DNA of 64,000 nt from CAXSBR01 sp964252015 (GTDB lineage Bacteria; Actinomycetota; Actinomycetes; Mycobacteriales; Jatrophihabitantaceae): assembly GCA_964252015.1 (NCBI GenBank), contig CAXULW010000018.1, forward strand, positions 1 through 64,000. The letters run 5' to 3'. The notes below the pieces were generated by a model. The model was not told the DNA's origin, did no database searches, and worked only from the letters and a program-made list of their open reading frames with translations. A program made the position numbers and the translations under genes. Shown one piece after another: positions 1-8,647 of the stretch. Position 1 is the first letter of the stretch, and each line of letters opens with the position of its first letter.

Positions 1-721
1 CCCGCGGGTCGTCCTTGAACCACACCGGGTGGCTGGTGCCGCCCCACGGCACGGCGATCGACAGCTCGTGCTGACCGGGCACGACGGCTTCGAAGTTCGC
101 GGTGCCGTCCCACTTGACGTACTGGTTCTCGACCAGGTGGAACCAGTCCGCGGCCAGGATGGTGAAGATGGTCTGCGTCGAGGCGTACGTCGGCGCGCCC
201 TTCCACAACACCAGGATCTCCAGGGTGTCCAGGCCGTGATTGTCGAGTGCGATATTGGCCGCGATCTCACCGGTGGTGTACATCTGGGCCAGCCCGGGCG
301 AGAGCAGCAGCCCGGCGTCGGCGAACTTCGCGCCCCACTTGTCCTGGGCGTGCAGCAGCCAGTTCTGCTCCCCGGTGGTGTCGAGATAATGCGCGCCGAC
401 GTTCAGGCAGGCCTGCGCCACCTCGTCGCCGTAGGAGATGAACGGACCGACGGTGTTGCACACGACCTTCGCGCCGGCGAACAGTTCGGTGAGCGCCTCG
501 GCGGTGTGCTCGACCTCGGCGATGTCGTAGTCGGCGGTCTCGATGCCGGGGATGTGACTGACGACGTCCTGCACCCGGTCCTTGTTCCGGCCGGCGGCGA
601 TGAACGGCACGTTGAGCTCGCGCAGGTACTCGCAGATGATGCGGCCGGTGTAGCCCGAGGCGCCGTAGACGACGACGGGCTTGGTTGAATTCTGAGTCGT
701 CGAGTTCTGGGTGGCAGTCAT
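1..721 (-). CDS. Saccharopine dehydrogenase-like NAD(P)-binding protein (partial)
   Basis: The reading frame runs leftward from an ATG at 721 and is still open at the window edge, so about 240 N-terminal residues are visible. It opens with a short Thr/Asn-rich stretch, then a Rossmann signature (VVVYGASGYTGR, about residues 16-27). Further family-like motifs are NTVGPF and HYLDTTGE. This pattern fits saccharopine-dehydrogenase-like or trans-acting enoyl-reductase-like oxidoreductases; the later part may be the DUF5938 region, recalled from memory only. The substrate is unknown. The ATG lies two bases after the SDR stop codon at 724, so the two genes are very probably one operon. The C-terminus is outside the window. 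Confidence 0.75.
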   Translation of the reverse strand, partial: MTATQNSTTQNSTKPVVVYGASGYTGRIICEYLRELNVPFIAAGRNKDRVQDVVSHIPGIETADYDIAEVEHTAEALTELFAGAKVVCNTVGPFISYGDEVAQACLNVGAHYLDTTGEQNWLLHAQDKWGAKFADAGLLLSPGLAQMYTTGEIAANIALDNHGLDTLEILVLWKGAPTYASTQTIFTILAADWFHLVENQYVKWDGTANFEAVVPGQHELSIAVPWGGTSHPVWFKDDPR

Positions 722-723
722 CG

Positions 724-1527
724 TCACATCCCCATTCCGCCGTCGACCGGCAGGCCGGCACCGGTGATGAACGCGGCCGCGTCGGAGGCCAGGAACACGA
801 CGGCGTCGGCCATGTGCCGGACTTCGCCCAGCGCGCCGAGCGGGGTCAGGTCCACCACCGCAGCAATGGCGGCGTCGACGGAGGGGAACAGTCCGAGTTC
901 GGTGCAGTCCACCGCGAGTTTCACCCCCATCTCGGTGGGCACCAGCCCGGGGTAGATGCAGTTGACCCGCACCCCGTAACCGAGCTTGCCCGACTCCATC
1001 GCCGCCACCCGGGTGAAACGGTCGACGGCGGACTTGGTTGCCGAGTACCCGGCGATGCCGGGGAACGCGATGGTCGCGGCCACCGAGGAAATGTTGACGA
1101 TCGACCCGCCGCGCCCGGCCGGCCCGCCGGGCCGCATCGCGCGGAACGCGTGCTTGACGCCCAGCGCGGTGCCGACGACGTTGACCCCGACCATTCGGGT
1201 CAGCTCGGCCGGGTCGAGATCGACGATGAGATCGGTGACCTCGACGCCGGCGTTGTTGACCAGGACGTCGAACCCGCCGAGTTCTTCGACGGTGGTGGCC
1301 ACCGCGGCTTCCCACGACGCCTCGTCGGTGATGTCCAGGTGGGTGAAGCGGGCGGTGGCGCCGGACTTGGCGATCAGGTCCGCGGTCTCGTGTCCGAGCT
1401 CATCGAGAATGTCGCCGATTATCACCGCCGCCCCCGCGTCGGCCAGCGCCTGGGCCATGCCCTGGCCGAAGCCACGGGCTCCGCCGGTGACCAGCGCGTG
1501 CTTGCCGGTTAGATCCATTCCAGCCAC
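724..1527 (-). CDS. Short-chain dehydrogenase/reductase
   Basis: This is a classical SDR of 267 residues, the usual length. It has the nucleotide-binding TGGARGFG motif near residue 13, NNAGV at about 90, a catalytic Ser in NISSVAA and the YSATK Tyr/Lys pair. The chosen start is GTG at 1527, because GAGGAG lies six bases upstream and the protein then begins just before the first beta strand; longer versions add unrelated low-quality sequence. It is an NAD(P)-dependent alcohol/ketone oxidoreductase of unknown substrate. It is co-transcribed with the saccharopine-dehydrogenase-like gene and divergent from a TetR gene, which may control the pair. Confidence 0.88.
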   Translation of the reverse strand: MAGMDLTGKHALVTGGARGFGQGMAQALADAGAAVIIGDILDELGHETADLIAKSGATARFTHLDITDEASWEAAVATTVEELGGFDVLVNNAGVEVTDLIVDLDPAELTRMVGVNVVGTALGVKHAFRAMRPGGPAGRGGSIVNISSVAATIAFPGIAGYSATKSAVDRFTRVAAMESGKLGYGVRVNCIYPGLVPTEMGVKLAVDCTELGLFPSVDAAIAAVVDLTPLGALGEVRHMADAVVFLASDAAAFITGAGLPVDGGMGM

Positions 1528-1650
1528 AGGTGTCTCCTCGTCGAGATCAGGCCGACCGCCGAACGCACCGCCCGGAGCGCACCCGCGACCGGGAGGCCAC
1601 GGGTCGGACGCAAAGCCTCGGTGGGAGGCGTGGACCACAACGTAGGAGCG

Positions 1651-1729
1651 TTTTTGGACGACTGTCAAGACTTTCCTGGCCGTCCGTCCAGCACTCTCAG
1701 CCAAACCGATACGATCAGCGGATCGGGTG
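1651..1729. promoter_or_regulatory. Candidate TetR operator region between SDR and TetR genes
   Basis: The divergent spacer holds two dyads. TGGACG at 1655-1660 is mirrored by CGTCCA at 1685-1690, and CCGAT is mirrored by ATCGG around 1709-1729. Either could be the binding site of the adjacent TetR protein. The arms are short, so this is a suggestion only. Confidence 0.3.
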
Positions 1730-1755
1730 GGTTGCCGAGGCGAGGTAGGTGAGGC

Positions 1756-2415
1756 GTGACCGCAACGGTGAGCGGCAACGCCGAGCGGGTATCGCGACGC
1801 CAGGTCGACAAGTTCGGCGCCCGCCGTGACGAGCTGGCCGCGGCGGCCCTGCAGACCCTGGCCGAGCTCGGGTACGCCCGGACCAGCCTGCGCGAGATCG
1901 CCCAGAACTCAGCGTTCTCCCACGGCGTGCTGCACTACTACTTCACCGACAAGGTCGACCTGATCACCCACTGCGTCAAGCAGTACAAGGTCCACTGCGT
2001 GCAGCGTTACGACGACATCGTGACCCGCGCCGGCACCCCCGCTGAGCTCGCCGACGACTTCGCCGCCGCGATGGCCGACACCGCGGAACGGGACGGACCG
2101 CTGCATCGGCTCTGGTACGACATGCGCTCCCAGTCGATGTTCGAGGAGGCCTTCCGCGCTGACGTTCTCGACATCGACGACGCGCTGCGGTCCATGATCT
2201 GGCGCGTCGTCGACCGGTACGCCCAGCTCGCCGATCAGCGGCCGTCGGTCACGCCCACGGCCGCGTACGCCATCTTCGACGGACTGTTCCAGCGCGCGTT
2301 GTTGCGCCACCTGTCTGGCCACGCCGACGCCCTCGACGAACTCGCCACCGAGATCCGCTCGCTGCTGTCCACGTTGTTTCACCACGTTCCGGTGATTGCG
2401 ATCGAGACCACCTAG
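1756..2415 (+). CDS. TetR-family transcriptional regulator
   Basis: This 219-residue protein has an N-terminal TetR helix-turn-helix (about residues 20-66), seen in the segment ELGYARTSLREIAQNS and in the HYYFTDK motif that closes the domain. A helical ligand-binding half follows. GTG at 1756 was chosen because the purine-rich GAGGTAGGTGAG stretch lies just upstream. The gene is divergent from the SDR / saccharopine-dehydrogenase-like operon and probably represses it in response to a small molecule. The effector cannot be inferred. Confidence 0.88.
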   Translation: MTATVSGNAERVSRRQVDKFGARRDELAAAALQTLAELGYARTSLREIAQNSAFSHGVLHYYFTDKVDLITHCVKQYKVHCVQRYDDIVTRAGTPAELADDFAAAMADTAERDGPLHRLWYDMRSQSMFEEAFRADVLDIDDALRSMIWRVVDRYAQLADQRPSVTPTAAYAIFDGLFQRALLRHLSGHADALDELATEIRSLLSTLFHHVPVIAIETT

Positions 2416-2531
2416 CCCAGACGCACAGCTGCGAGTCGGGTTTCTGCTGCGAAAGGCGGGCCCGCCGGGGCAGCAACGATCAGCGTGCCGACCTCTACAG
2501 CAACGCGAGGGTCACCAGATCAACGGCGGAG

Positions 2532-2942
2532 GTGAGCGTCTCACCGGTCATGCTGCGCAGTGGCGATGCCACGGTGGGACTGGCCGTGTCGAGACAATTG
2601 CCGTGGCACCAGGTGCCTGACTACATCGCCGCGCAGGTGATCGGCGCGATTGTCGGCGCGGCGGCCATCATGGGCGTGTTGGGCAACAAAGCCAGCGATC
2701 TGGGGCTCGGGGTGGCGTCCTACGCCCACATCAGCTGGACCCAGGCGTTCACGGCCGAGTTCATCGGCACGTTCATCCTGGTCTTCACCGAACTCCTGGC
2801 TGGCGTAGCCGCCGCGCTGGTCTACGGTGTGCTATCTCACACCCCGGCGGACGGGGCAACCGCAGGTCCCGGCATCGACCTAGCCGATCCCAAGGCCGCA
2901 GCCGATCCGGAACCGACGTACGCCCCACCCGTCACGGCCTGA
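2532..2942 (+). pseudogene. Decayed MIP/aquaporin (glycerol facilitator)
   Basis: The frame contains MIP-family segments (TVGLAVSRQLPWHQVP, YIAAQVIGAIVGAAA, WTQAFTAEFIGTFILVFT) that then jump straight to the last transmembrane helix (ELLAGVAAALVYGVLS). Everything between, including the second NPA loop, is missing. The N-terminal third is also gone, and the first NPA box is replaced by GDATVGL. A MIP channel of about 250-280 residues needs both NPA half-helices, so this cannot be a working channel. Its place directly before dhaK fits a former glycerol uptake gene. A start codon can be assigned (2532), but the product would be non-functional. Confidence 0.8.
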
Positions 2943-2950
2943 GCGCCGCC

Positions 2951-3021
2951 ACCGATCCGCCGCCACGACCGATCCGCCTCAGCGATCCGCCACAACCGAT
3001 TCCCCCGCCTCGACCGATCCG
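2951..3021 (+). repeat. Five imperfect copies of ACCGATCCGCC upstream of dhaK
   Basis: Copies or near-copies of ACCGATCCGCC start at 2951, 2968, 2981, 2995 and 3013, spaced 13-18 bases apart, and fill the spacer between the decayed MIP gene and the dhaK ribosome-binding site. They could be an operator array or leftover low-complexity coding sequence. Confidence 0.55.
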
Positions 3022-3033
3022 AAGGAGACAGTC

Positions 3034-4032
3034 ATGAAGAAGCTCATCAACGACCCGCAGGACGTCGTCGCGGAAGCACTTCTCGGCATCGAGGCCGCTC
3101 ACCCCGACCTGCGCGTCGACCACACCAACAAGATCGTCTATCGGGGGGACGTAGGCCGGCGCGGCAAGGTCGGGATCATCTCCGGCGGCGGTTCCGGTCA
3201 TGAGCCGCTGCACGGCGGCTTCGTCGGGCTGGGCATGCTCGACGCCGCGTGTGCCGGCGAGATGTTCACGTCCCCGGTGCCCGACCAGATGCTGGCCGCG
3301 ACCAAGCTCGTCGACGGCGGTGCGGGTGTCTTGCACGTGGTGAAGAACTACACCGGCGACGTGATGAACTTCGAGATGGCGGCCGAACTGGCGGCGGCCA
3401 GCGGGGCCGAGGTGCAGTCCGTCATCACCGACGACGACGTTGCGGTGCAGGACAGCACCTGGACGGCCGGGCGGCGCGGGGTCGGCGTCACCGTGCTGCT
3501 GGAGAAGATCGCCGGCGCCGCGGCGGAGCAGGGCCGCCCACTCGACCAGGTGGCCGACATCGCCCGGCAGGTCAACGCCAACGGGCGCAGCATGGGCCTC
3601 GCGTTGACGTCCTGCACCGTCCCCGCGGCCGGCAAGCCGACCTTCGAAATCGGCGAGAACGAGATGGAGCTGGGCGTCGGCATCCACGGCGAACCCGGTC
3701 GCGAGCGCATCCCGCTGGCCCCGGCCCGCGAGATCGCCGAGATGCTGGTCGAGCCGATACTGGCCGACCTGGACTTCACCGGCGACGACGGCGTCCTCGC
3801 GTTCGTCAACGGGCTCGGCGGCACGCCGCTGATCGAGCTCTACGTGATGTACAACGAGGTGGCGCGGATCCTGGGCGGGCACAACATTCCGATCGCCCGG
3901 TCGTTGGTGGGTTCCTACATCACCTCCCTCGACATGGCCGGCACGTCGATCACGCTGCTCAAGGTCGATGACGACGTGCTGTCCCTCTGGGACGCCCCGG
4001 TGAACACCCCGGGCCTGCGCTGGGGTATCTGA
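3034..4032 (+). CDS. dhaK: Dihydroxyacetone kinase subunit DhaK
   Basis: This is a full-length DhaK of 332 residues. DhaK binds dihydroxyacetone covalently and passes it to phosphorylation by DhaL-ADP, giving dihydroxyacetone phosphate. Visible hallmarks are the N-terminal KKLINDP start, the substrate-site segment GIISGGGSGHEPLHGGFVG near residue 50, and the hemiaminal-forming His in GVGIHGEPG at about residue 218, the same place as in the E. coli enzyme. A GAAGGAG ribosome-binding site precedes the ATG. dhaL follows after four bases, and the DhaM fusion completes a PEP-dependent (not ATP-dependent) system. Confidence 0.96.
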   Translation: MKKLINDPQDVVAEALLGIEAAHPDLRVDHTNKIVYRGDVGRRGKVGIISGGGSGHEPLHGGFVGLGMLDAACAGEMFTSPVPDQMLAATKLVDGGAGVLHVVKNYTGDVMNFEMAAELAAASGAEVQSVITDDDVAVQDSTWTAGRRGVGVTVLLEKIAGAAAEQGRPLDQVADIARQVNANGRSMGLALTSCTVPAAGKPTFEIGENEMELGVGIHGEPGRERIPLAPAREIAEMLVEPILADLDFTGDDGVLAFVNGLGGTPLIELYVMYNEVARILGGHNIPIARSLVGSYITSLDMAGTSITLLKVDDDVLSLWDAPVNTPGLRWGI

Positions 4033-4035
4033 CCG

Positions 4036-4671
4036 ATGACCGGAACGGTGTCGGCCCAGGCCCTGGGCGAATGGGTGCGCAGCTTCGCCCAGGCCGTGGC
4101 CGAGAACAAGGACGCGCTGACCGACCTCGACTCCGCGATCGGCGACGGCGACCACGGGGTCAACATGGACCGCGGGATGCGCGCGGTGGTGGTCGCGCTC
4201 GACGACACCAAGCCGGCCACCGCCGGGGAGCTCTTCACCAAGGTCGGCATGACCCTCGTGTCCACCGTCGGCGGCGCCAGCGGCCCCCTGTTCGGCACGC
4301 TGTTCCTCAGGATCGGCGCGTCCTTGGGCAACGCCGAAGAGGTCACGCTGTCCCAGTTCGCGGTCGCCCTGCACGCGGGCTTGGACGGAGTCGTCGCGCG
4401 GGGCAAGGCCGTAGCCGGGGACAAGACCATGTTCGACGCGCTGGCGCCCGCAGTCGAGGCTCTGGAGGCGGCGGTGTCGGCCGGAGCGGACACGGCCGAA
4501 GCGCTGACGTCGGCCGCGGCCGCCGCGGCGAGCGGCCGCGACGCGACGACGCCGCTGCTGGCCCGCAAGGGTCGGGCCAGCTACCTGGGCGAACGCAGTG
4601 TGGGCCACCAGGATCCGGGCGCCACCACCGTCGCGCTGCTGATGGCGGCGGCCACCCGCGCACTGCTCTGA
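4036..4671 (+). CDS. dhaL: Dihydroxyacetone kinase ADP-binding subunit DhaL
   Basis: DhaL of 211 residues, the usual length. It carries a tightly bound ADP that is rephosphorylated by DhaM and transfers phosphate to dihydroxyacetone on DhaK. The Mg-ADP-binding aspartate cluster is present in LTDLDSAIGDGDHGVNM (about residues 30-46). The STVGGASGPLFG loop and the C-terminal SVGHQDPGATT segment are also present. The ATG lies four bases after the dhaK stop, so translation is probably coupled. Confidence 0.95.
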   Translation: MTGTVSAQALGEWVRSFAQAVAENKDALTDLDSAIGDGDHGVNMDRGMRAVVVALDDTKPATAGELFTKVGMTLVSTVGGASGPLFGTLFLRIGASLGNAEEVTLSQFAVALHAGLDGVVARGKAVAGDKTMFDALAPAVEALEAAVSAGADTAEALTSAAAAAASGRDATTPLLARKGRASYLGERSVGHQDPGATTVALLMAAATRALL

Positions 4672-4715
4672 GCGGATCGCATACTCACAGGCGATCGACC
4701 GAGGGGACAACGTCG

Positions 4716-7178
4716 TTGACCGACCACCGCGTTGATTCGCCATCACTCGTCGGCCTGGTCGTCGTCTCGCACAGCCGCGCGCTCGCCCGCGCCGCGGTGG
4801 GGCTGGCCGAGGAGATGGTGCGCGACCGTCCGGTTCGGATCGCCATAGCCGCCGGCCTCGACGAGGTCACGCTGGGTACGGATGCCGTTCGCATCAAGGA
4901 GGCCATCCAGGAGGTCGACGGCCCGGCCGGGGTGGTCGTCCTGATGGACCTGGGCAGTGCCGTCCTCAGTACCGAACTGGCCCTCGACCTCATGGCGGAT
5001 CCGGCGGCACGCGATCGGGTGCTGCTGTCTGCGGCGCCGCTGGTCGAGGGACTGGTCGTCGCCGCCGTCGCCGCTGCGGGCGGGGCCAGCCGGGCGGAGG
5101 TGGCGGCCGAGGCCGGTGATGCGCTGCTGGGCAAAGCCGCGCAGTTAACAGGCCCGCCGGACGCCCCGCCAGCCCCCGGGAGCGCCGACGATGATGCCGA
5201 CCTGGTGGCCACGTTCACGGTCACCAACCCGCACGGACTGCATGCGCGACCAGCCGCGCGACTGGTCACCGAACTGCGCGGTCTGGACGCGCAGGTGCGG
5301 CTTCGCAACCTGACCACCGGGTCGGGGCCGGTCCCGGCGGGGAGTCTCAGCCGGGTCGCCACCCTGGCCGTGCTGCATGGCCATGAGGTCGAGATCCTGG
5401 CCTCCGGTCCGCAGGCGCAGCAGGCGATCGACCAGCTGCTCGCGCTCGCCGCGCGCCGCTTCGACGAGCCGTCGGAGGTCGCACCAACCACGCCTGCCGC
5501 TCCCCGCCGCGGACCGCTACCAGCCTCACCCGGCATCGGTATCGGGCCGGTCCGCAAATTGGCACTGACCGCCGCGGCCGACCACGCTCCCGCCGGCGAA
5601 CCGGCCGCGGAATGGCAACGGGTCGTCGACGCGCTGGCCGAGGTCCGCCGCGAGATCGAGCGCGTCCGATCCGTCGCCGCCCGAGAAGCGGGACCGCAGG
5701 AGGCGCGCATCTTCGACGCCCACCTGATGCTGCTCGACGACACCGAGATGCTCGACGACGTCCAGCGCCGGGTCAGCGAAGGCGCTGACGCGGCCACCGC
5801 CTGGGCGGACGCCGTGGCGGTGGTCGAGCAGCAATGGTCCGAACTGCCCGACGAGTACCTGCGGGCCCGGGCCGAGGACGTGCGCGCCGTGGGCGCTCAG
5901 CTGCTCACCGCGCTCACCGGCGCCGGCTCGGCCACGATGGCGGGACCGGGAGTTCTCGTCGCCACGGAACTCACGCCGGCCCAGGTGGCCGAACTCGACC
6001 GCGACGCGGTCCAGGGCATCGTTCTCGCCTACGGCAGCCCCACCTCACACGCGGCGATCCTGGCCCGGTCCCGAGGCATACCGGTACTCGTCGCCGCGGG
6101 CGCAGAGGTGCTCAACGTGCTCGAGGGCACCACGGCGATCATCGACGGCACCGCGGGTGAGTTCATCGTCGACCCGCCGGCCGCCATGCTGACGGTCTTC
6201 CGCCGCCGCGCGGCCGCATTGGCCGAGCAGGAAGGTCGGCAGCGCGCGGCCGCCGGCGAGCGGGCGGTTACCCTCGACGGCACCTGGATCGAGGTGGCGG
6301 CCAACCTCGCCTCGTCGGCAGAGGCGCGCGAGGCCGCGTCCCGGGGTGCCGACGGGGCCGGCCTCGTGCGTACCGAATTCCTGTTCCTGGAGCGCGACTC
6401 GGCCCCCGACGTCGAGGAGCAGGTGGCGCAATATCGCGCCATCGCCACCGCGATGTCCGGGCGGCGGGTGACGCTGCGCACCCTGGACGTGGGTGGGGAC
6501 AAACCGCTGTCCTACCTGCCGATGCCGGCGGAGGACAACCCGTTCCTCGGCCAACGCGGACTCCGGCTGTTCCTCGACCGTCCGGGTCTGTTGCGAGATC
6601 AACTGCTCGCCATCTGCGCGGTGGCGCGCGCGGCGCCGACGAGTGTCATGTTCCCGATGGTCACCACCGTCGGCGAGATCCGCGCCGCCCGCCGCCTGCT
6701 CATCGACGCGGCCGGGCCCGACGGTCTGCCGGAAGGGCTGCGCGTCGGCATGATGGTGGAAGTGCCGGCCGCCGCGCTGAAGGTGGAGACCTTCCTGCCC
6801 TACCTCGACTTCATCAGCATCGGCACCAATGATCTGACCCAGTACACCCTGGCCGCCGAGCGCGGCAACGCCGCCGTCGCAGCGCTCTCGGATGCGCTCG
6901 ACCCGGGCGTGCTCGAACTGATCCGCCACGTCTGCGACACCGCCCAGGGCCGGGTCCCGGTCGCGGTCTGTGGCGAGGCCGCCGCCGACGAAACTGCCAT
7001 TCCCGTCTTACTGGGACTCGGCGTTCGCGAACTGAGCGTCTCGCCGCGAGCGGTGCCAAAGGTCAAGGCCCGGGTTCGCGAGCTGGACCTGGCCCGCTGC
7101 ACCTCGCTCGCGCACGCCGCCCTCGCCCTCGACGACGCCGCCGCCGTCCGCGCCCTGGTGTCCTCGTCCGGGCGGTGA
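4716..7178 (+). CDS. dhaM: DhaM-HPr-enzyme I fusion (PEP phosphotransferase)
   Basis: This 820-residue protein is a three-part phosphorelay. An EIIA-mannose-type DhaM domain (about 1-135) carries the active His in VVVSHS. An HPr domain (about 165-250) has NPHGLHARPAARL. A complete enzyme I (about 265-820) has the phospho-His motif GSPTSHAAILARS (about 445), GTNDLTQYTLAAERG (about 702) and VAVCGEAAAD. Phosphate can therefore pass from PEP through EI, HPr and EIIA to DhaL within one chain. The familiar E. coli DhaM keeps only part of EI, whereas the PEP-binding barrel is present here. The frame is open further upstream, but homology begins at LVGLVVVSHS. TTG at 4716, with GAGGGGAC upstream, is the best start. 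Confidence 0.93.
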   Translation: MTDHRVDSPSLVGLVVVSHSRALARAAVGLAEEMVRDRPVRIAIAAGLDEVTLGTDAVRIKEAIQEVDGPAGVVVLMDLGSAVLSTELALDLMADPAARDRVLLSAAPLVEGLVVAAVAAAGGASRAEVAAEAGDALLGKAAQLTGPPDAPPAPGSADDDADLVATFTVTNPHGLHARPAARLVTELRGLDAQVRLRNLTTGSGPVPAGSLSRVATLAVLHGHEVEILASGPQAQQAIDQLLALAARRFDEPSEVAPTTPAAPRRGPLPASPGIGIGPVRKLALTAAADHAPAGEPAAEWQRVVDALAEVRREIERVRSVAAREAGPQEARIFDAHLMLLDDTEMLDDVQRRVSEGADAATAWADAVAVVEQQWSELPDEYLRARAEDVRAVGAQLLTALTGAGSATMAGPGVLVATELTPAQVAELDRDAVQGIVLAYGSPTSHAAILARSRGIPVLVAAGAEVLNVLEGTTAIIDGTAGEFIVDPPAAMLTVFRRRAAALAEQEGRQRAAAGERAVTLDGTWIEVAANLASSAEAREAASRGADGAGLVRTEFLFLERDSAPDVEEQVAQYRAIATAMSGRRVTLRTLDVGGDKPLSYLPMPAEDNPFLGQRGLRLFLDRPGLLRDQLLAICAVARAAPTSVMFPMVTTVGEIRAARRLLIDAAGPDGLPEGLRVGMMVEVPAAALKVETFLPYLDFISIGTNDLTQYTLAAERGNAAVAALSDALDPGVLELIRHVCDTAQGRVPVAVCGEAAADETAIPVLLGLGVRELSVSPRAVPKVKARVRELDLARCTSLAHAALALDDAAAVRALVSSSGR

Positions 7179-7252
7179 CCGCTTTGATCACCACCGTCGC
7201 AGAAGAGATGAGGTGACCAAGACCCCGGGATCCGCGCTTAGACTGCCGCGCC

Positions 7253-7635
7253 ATGGAAAAGGTTCGTGGCATCGGCGGCATCTTCTTCAAGGCGCGGATC
7301 CCCAGGCGCTCGCCGCCTGGTACGCGGACAATCTCGGCCTACCGATGGAGGACTACGGTGCGGCCATCTTCCGCGTAACTCCTGCGGACGCGAAGGATGG
7401 TGCCGTCACAGTCTTCTCCCCATTCCCGGCCGACACGGACTACTTCGAACCGAGCCCCTCCGCGTTCATGATCAATTTCCGGGTAGACAATCTGGACGCG
7501 ATGCTGGCGCAGCTTCGAGCCGCGGGCGCGCCGGTCGACCCCATCGTTCAGGTCGAGGCAAACGGTCGCTTCGCGTGGGTGATGGACCCCGAGCTCAATC
7601 GCATCGAACTCTGGGAGCCGGCACCGACCGACTAG
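7253..7635 (+). pseudogene. VOC/glyoxalase-like protein with a frameshift
   Basis: From the ATG at 7253 the product starts as a typical VOC protein (MEKVRGIGGIFFKAR). The homologous continuation, DPQALAAWYADNLGLP, lies in another frame from 7297 onward and runs to a stop at 7635. One extra G at 7295-7297 (CGGATCC to CGGGATCC) would restore a single protein of about 128 residues with a normal end (FAWVMDPELNRIELWEP). The alternative GTG start in the downstream frame adds residues unlike this family. It is either a recent single-base deletion in a G run or a sequencing error. Confidence 0.75.
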
Positions 7636-7640
7636 ACGGC

Positions 7641-7811
7641 TCAGGTGACGGCGTCGGTGAACTCCCCGATCGTGTCCAGGTAGGCGTCGACGTCCTGCGC
7701 CGTGTGGGCGACCGACACCGTTGGCCCGAGCCACCAGCCCGACTCCCAGATGCCGCGGTTGGCGAGGAACACCCGGATGAGCGCGTGCAGGTCGGGGTCA
7801 TCGGCATCGCG
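7641..7811 (-). pseudogene. C-terminal fragment of a class-III aminotransferase
   Basis: The minus strand encodes about 56 residues ending at a TGA at 7641, with LHALIRVFLANRGIWESG, WWLGPTVSVAHTAQDVD and a final EFTDAVT. This looks like the last helix and strand of glutamate-1-semialdehyde-type PLP aminotransferases. The catalytic part is absent and no matching frame continues upstream, so this is a truncated remnant. Confidence 0.6.
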
Positions 7812-8120
7812 TGCGCCGCGCGTCGGGTCCGGCCGTCAGCAGTGGCGTCGTCAGTGCCGATGAGACACTGCCGGATCGTGCGGACCCGGTCGTGCTCTTC
7901 AGGCTCCGTGCCACCTACCGGAGAGTGTCCGGGCACGATCTGAGGCTGGCTCACCAGTCTGTTAGCAGGGCTACGGCGGCTACGGCCCTACCGTCAGCAG
8001 ATGCCGAGGCGCCGGCCCGCTACCGCAGGCCCCGCTGAAACAACACCCGCCTACTGTCGGAGTAGCTCGTCGTTTCGTTGCCACCGCCCCCTCCCACCGC
8101 CGACCCCCCAGGAGAGATGG
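7812..8120. other. Intergenic stretch with no recognisable gene
   Basis: About 309 bases between the aminotransferase remnant and the hemerythrin gene. No frame resembles a known family. The last bases (GGAGAGATGG) are the ribosome-binding site of the next gene, whose promoter must lie here. Confidence 0.5.
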
Positions 8121-8621
8121 ATGTCCACTGACGCGATCGTTCTACTCAAGGCTGACCACAAAGAGATCAAGTCCGTGTTCGCGAAGTTCGAAGCGGCAGG
8201 CGAGAACGCCGTGAAGGCCAAGGGTGCACTGGTCACCAGGATGATCGAGCTGCTCACCGTGCACACCTACCTGGAGAACGAACTCATCTACCCCGAGGTG
8301 CGCCGGCTCCTGCCCGCCCTCGAGGACGACGTGTTGGAGTCCTACGAGGAGCACCACGTCGCCGACATCCTGTGTATGGAACTGGCCGTGCTCAGCCCGG
8401 ACGCGGAGCGTTTCGACGCCAAGACGACCGTCCTGATCGAGAACGTCACCCACCACATCGACGAGGAAGAACAGGACTGGTTTCCCAAGGTCCGCGCCGG
8501 ACTGGGCCGTAAGCAGCTGTCCGAGCTGGGTGCGCGGATGCTGGAGATGAAGCGCACGGCGCCGCGCAGCCCCGCCCAGCCCTCCGCGCTGAAGAAGACG
8601 ATCGACGCCGTCCTCAAATAG
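8121..8621 (+). CDS. Hemerythrin HHE-domain protein
   Basis: This 166-residue protein has the four-helix hemerythrin pattern of metal-ligand residues: LLKADHKEIKSVF near residue 13, LTVHTYLENELIYPEV near 50, YEEHHVADI near 78 and VTHHIDEEEQDWFPKVR near 112. These His and Glu/Asp residues would hold a non-haem di-iron centre used for oxygen or nitric-oxide sensing or iron handling. GGAGAG precedes the ATG at 8121; upstream in-frame sequence is not family-like. The C-terminus is basic and flexible. It appears to be a single-gene unit. Confidence 0.9.
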   Translation: MSTDAIVLLKADHKEIKSVFAKFEAAGENAVKAKGALVTRMIELLTVHTYLENELIYPEVRRLLPALEDDVLESYEEHHVADILCMELAVLSPDAERFDAKTTVLIENVTHHIDEEEQDWFPKVRAGLGRKQLSELGARMLEMKRTAPRSPAQPSALKKTIDAVLK

Positions 8622-8647
8622 GGGCCGCGCGCGGACGCGGCCGCGGA

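Noticed and set aside
2932..4746. 604-codon open frame on the minus strand across dhaK-dhaL
   Set aside because: It is antisense to intact dhaK and dhaL and rich in Arg/Gly/His-type low-complexity sequence with no family motif, a usual by-product of high-G+C codon bias.
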